Shown here: positions 12,835 through 14,382 of the stretch, one piece after another
Layout: each line of letters starts with the position of its first letter
How positions within the stretch are numbered: the stretch's first letter is position 1
NCBI GenBank assembly: GCA_023415595.1
Contig: JAEZJW010000096.1
Span: 1 to 14,382, forward strand
Direction: 5' to 3'
DNA from: Bacillota bacterium
Lineage (GTDB): Bacteria; Bacillota; Clostridia; Lachnospirales; Lachnospiraceae
DNA: 14,382 bases
Position numbers and translations under genes: made by a program
Notes under the pieces: model-generated
The model's database searches: none
Told to the model about the DNA's origin: nothing
Seen by the model: the letters and a program-made list of their open reading frames with translations, nothing else

Positions 12835-14382
12835 ATGGACATCTTAAAACAAATAAAAGAAGAATTGAATATCCGCCTGGAACAGGTGGAAGCTGCAGTG
12901 AAGCTGATTGATGAAGGGAATACCATTCCTTTTATCGCCAGATACCGAAAGGAAGTTACCGGCTCCCTGGACGATGAGCAGCTGAGAAATCTTCATGAGA
13001 GACTGATATATCTAAGAAACCTGGAGGAGAAGAAAACCCAGGTCATAGGTAGCATAGAGGAGCAAGGCAAGATGACCGAGGAGCTGAGGGCTCAGATTTT
13101 AGCTGCGGCGACGCTGGTTGTTGTGGAGGATCTGTACCGTCCTTATCGTCCTAAGAGGAGGACACGGGCAACCATAGCGAAGGAAAAGGGTCTGGATGGT
13201 CTGGCCGCCATCCTGATTGCTCAGGAGACGGACAAACCCCTGACGGAAGCGGCAGTCGCCTTCCTCTCCGAGGAGAAGGAGGTCCACACCGTGGAAGAGG
13301 CAATTGCCGGAGCCATGGATATCATCGCTGAGGATATTTCCGATGATGCCGAGCACCGCAGTTACATCCGTGATGTTACCATGAAGGAAGGTAAGCTGAC
13401 CTCAGTAGCAAAAAATGAGAAAACAGAGTCAGTTTATGAAATGTATTATAATTTCGAAGAGAGTATAGAGAAACTTGCCGGCCACAGAATCCTCGCGATC
13501 AACCGCGGTGAGAATGAGAAGATTCTCACGGTCAAGATAGTTGCTCCGGAGGAGAGGATCCTAAGATATCTGGAGAAGAAGGTTATTCTTAAGGATAACG
13601 TCCATACGAATGACTATCTGAAGGCAACGATAGAGGACAGCTATAAGCGCCTGATTGCGCCCGCCATCGAGAGGGAGATCCGGAATGATCTTACCGAGAA
13701 GGCAGAGGACGGAGCGATTAAGGTCTTTGGTAAGAATCTGGTACAGCTGCTCATGCAGCCTCCGATTGCAGGACAGGTGGTTCTGGGTTGGGACCCTGCC
13801 TTTAGAACAGGCTGTAAGCTGGCAGTTGTGGACAGCACCGGTAAGGTGCTGGATACGGTCGTGATTTATCCGACCGCACCTCAGAATAAGGTAGAGGAAG
13901 CAAAGCAGGTATTAAAGAAGCTGATCGATAAATACAATATTACACTGATCTCTGTAGGAAACGGAACCGCTTCCCGTGAATCTGAACTGGTGATCGTGGA
14001 TCTGCTGAAGGAAATCAACCGGCCGCTCCGATACATCATCGTTAATGAGGCAGGAGCTTCCGTCTATTCCGCCAGTAAGCTGGCCACGGAGGAGTTCCCG
14101 AACTTCGATGTGGGACAGAGAAGTGCAGCTTCCATCGCAAGAAGGCTGCAGGATCCCTTGGCAGAGCTTGTCAAGATCGATCCGCAATCCATCGGGGTTG
14201 GACAGTACCAGCACGATATGAACCAGAAGAAGCTGGGAGAGGCCCTGTCCGGAGTCGTGGACGATTGCGTAAATAAGGTTGGAGTAGACATAAATACCGC
14301 TTCCGTGTCCCTTCTTGAATATGTATCGGGCATCAGTAAACCGATTGCTAAGAATATTGTGGCATACAGGGAAGCCAATGGG
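12835..14382 (+). CDS. tex: Tex-family RNA-binding transcription accessory protein (N-terminal part)
   Basis: Open from ATG 12835 to the right edge: 516 codons without a stop, about 70% of a Tex protein. The N-terminal helical domain opens MDILKQIKEELNIRLEQVEA and includes the family hallmark GNTIPFIARYRKEVTGSLDD (about 29-48) and VEDLYRPYRPKRRTRA. The YqgF/RNase H-like domain starts about residue 315 with GWDPAFRTGCKLAVVD (Asp320) and contains SVGNGTASRE. The SIGVGQYQHDMNQKKLGEAL block and VDINTASVSLLEYVSGIS mark the start of the helix-hairpin-helix region. The C-terminal S1 RNA-binding domain would lie beyond the edge. Tex binds nucleic acids and affects transcription and toxin gene expression in some pathogens; its exact role is unsettled. 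GGAGG is 5 bases before the start. It is divergent from the HExxH gene. Confidence 0.95.
   Translation, partial: MDILKQIKEELNIRLEQVEAAVKLIDEGNTIPFIARYRKEVTGSLDDEQLRNLHERLIYLRNLEEKKTQVIGSIEEQGKMTEELRAQILAAATLVVVEDLYRPYRPKRRTRATIAKEKGLDGLAAILIAQETDKPLTEAAVAFLSEEKEVHTVEEAIAGAMDIIAEDISDDAEHRSYIRDVTMKEGKLTSVAKNEKTESVYEMYYNFEESIEKLAGHRILAINRGENEKILTVKIVAPEERILRYLEKKVILKDNVHTNDYLKATIEDSYKRLIAPAIEREIRNDLTEKAEDGAIKVFGKNLVQLLMQPPIAGQVVLGWDPAFRTGCKLAVVDSTGKVLDTVVIYPTAPQNKVEEAKQVLKKLIDKYNITLISVGNGTASRESELVIVDLLKEINRPLRYIIVNEAGASVYSASKLATEEFPNFDVGQRSAASIARRLQDPLAELVKIDPQSIGVGQYQHDMNQKKLGEALSGVVDDCVNKVGVDINTASVSLLEYVSGISKPIAKNIVAYREANG

Overview
The window looks like a piece of a low-to-moderate GC Firmicute chromosome, most likely a Lachnospiraceae-type (Clostridium cluster XIVa-like) anaerobe. 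The grounds are strong AGGAGG-type ribosome sites, AT-rich sigma-A promoters with extended -10 boxes, long-form HPF next to secA and prfB, a phosphoglycerate-mutase-like predicted homoserine kinase in place of ThrB, and protein sequences of clostridial character. This is inference from gene content; no 16S or marker search was possible. Nearly everything is on the + strand; one gene (12123-12617) is on the minus strand.

Layout. 1-575: C-terminal part of a secreted-type NlpC/P60 cell-wall hydrolase, then a terminator. 877-1257: a single-gene PilZ (c-di-GMP receptor) unit with its own promoter and terminator. 1354-1998: a long AT-rich non-coding stretch with a same-strand cluster of DnaA boxes and three promoter-like sites, leading into hpf (1999-2526). 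2596-2937: between the hpf terminator and the secA promoter lies a ~210-300 nt imperfect hairpin, a candidate structured ncRNA (possibly the raiA-motif class), flanked by copies of TTAACCGGATT. 3031-7286: secA, prfB (read through a programmed +1 frameshift) and a solo CheW-domain gene, ended by a terminator. 7504-11961: a promoter followed by an HTH-ACT regulator (UPF0735/PheB-like), homoserine dehydrogenase, predicted homoserine kinase and aspartokinase. This is the aspartate-to-O-phosphohomoserine route apart from aspartate-semialdehyde dehydrogenase, closed by a terminator. 11895-12122: a mosaic of palindromes and direct repeats. 12123-12617 (minus): a small protein of unknown function with HExxH and two CxxC motifs. 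12835-end: tex, cut by the right edge, divergent from the previous gene.

How it fits together. The left half deals with translation and secretion housekeeping: ribosome hibernation, Sec export and peptide release. The right half is an amino-acid biosynthesis operon with an ACT-domain protein as a plausible sensor. The most interesting non-coding elements are the structured region between hpf and secA, the helically phased repeats beside it, and the DnaA-box cluster upstream of hpf. Two translation-level devices are visible: the prfB frameshift, with a wider spacer than in E. coli, and an internal Shine-Dalgarno plus in-frame ATG in the aspartokinase gene that predicts a separate beta subunit.
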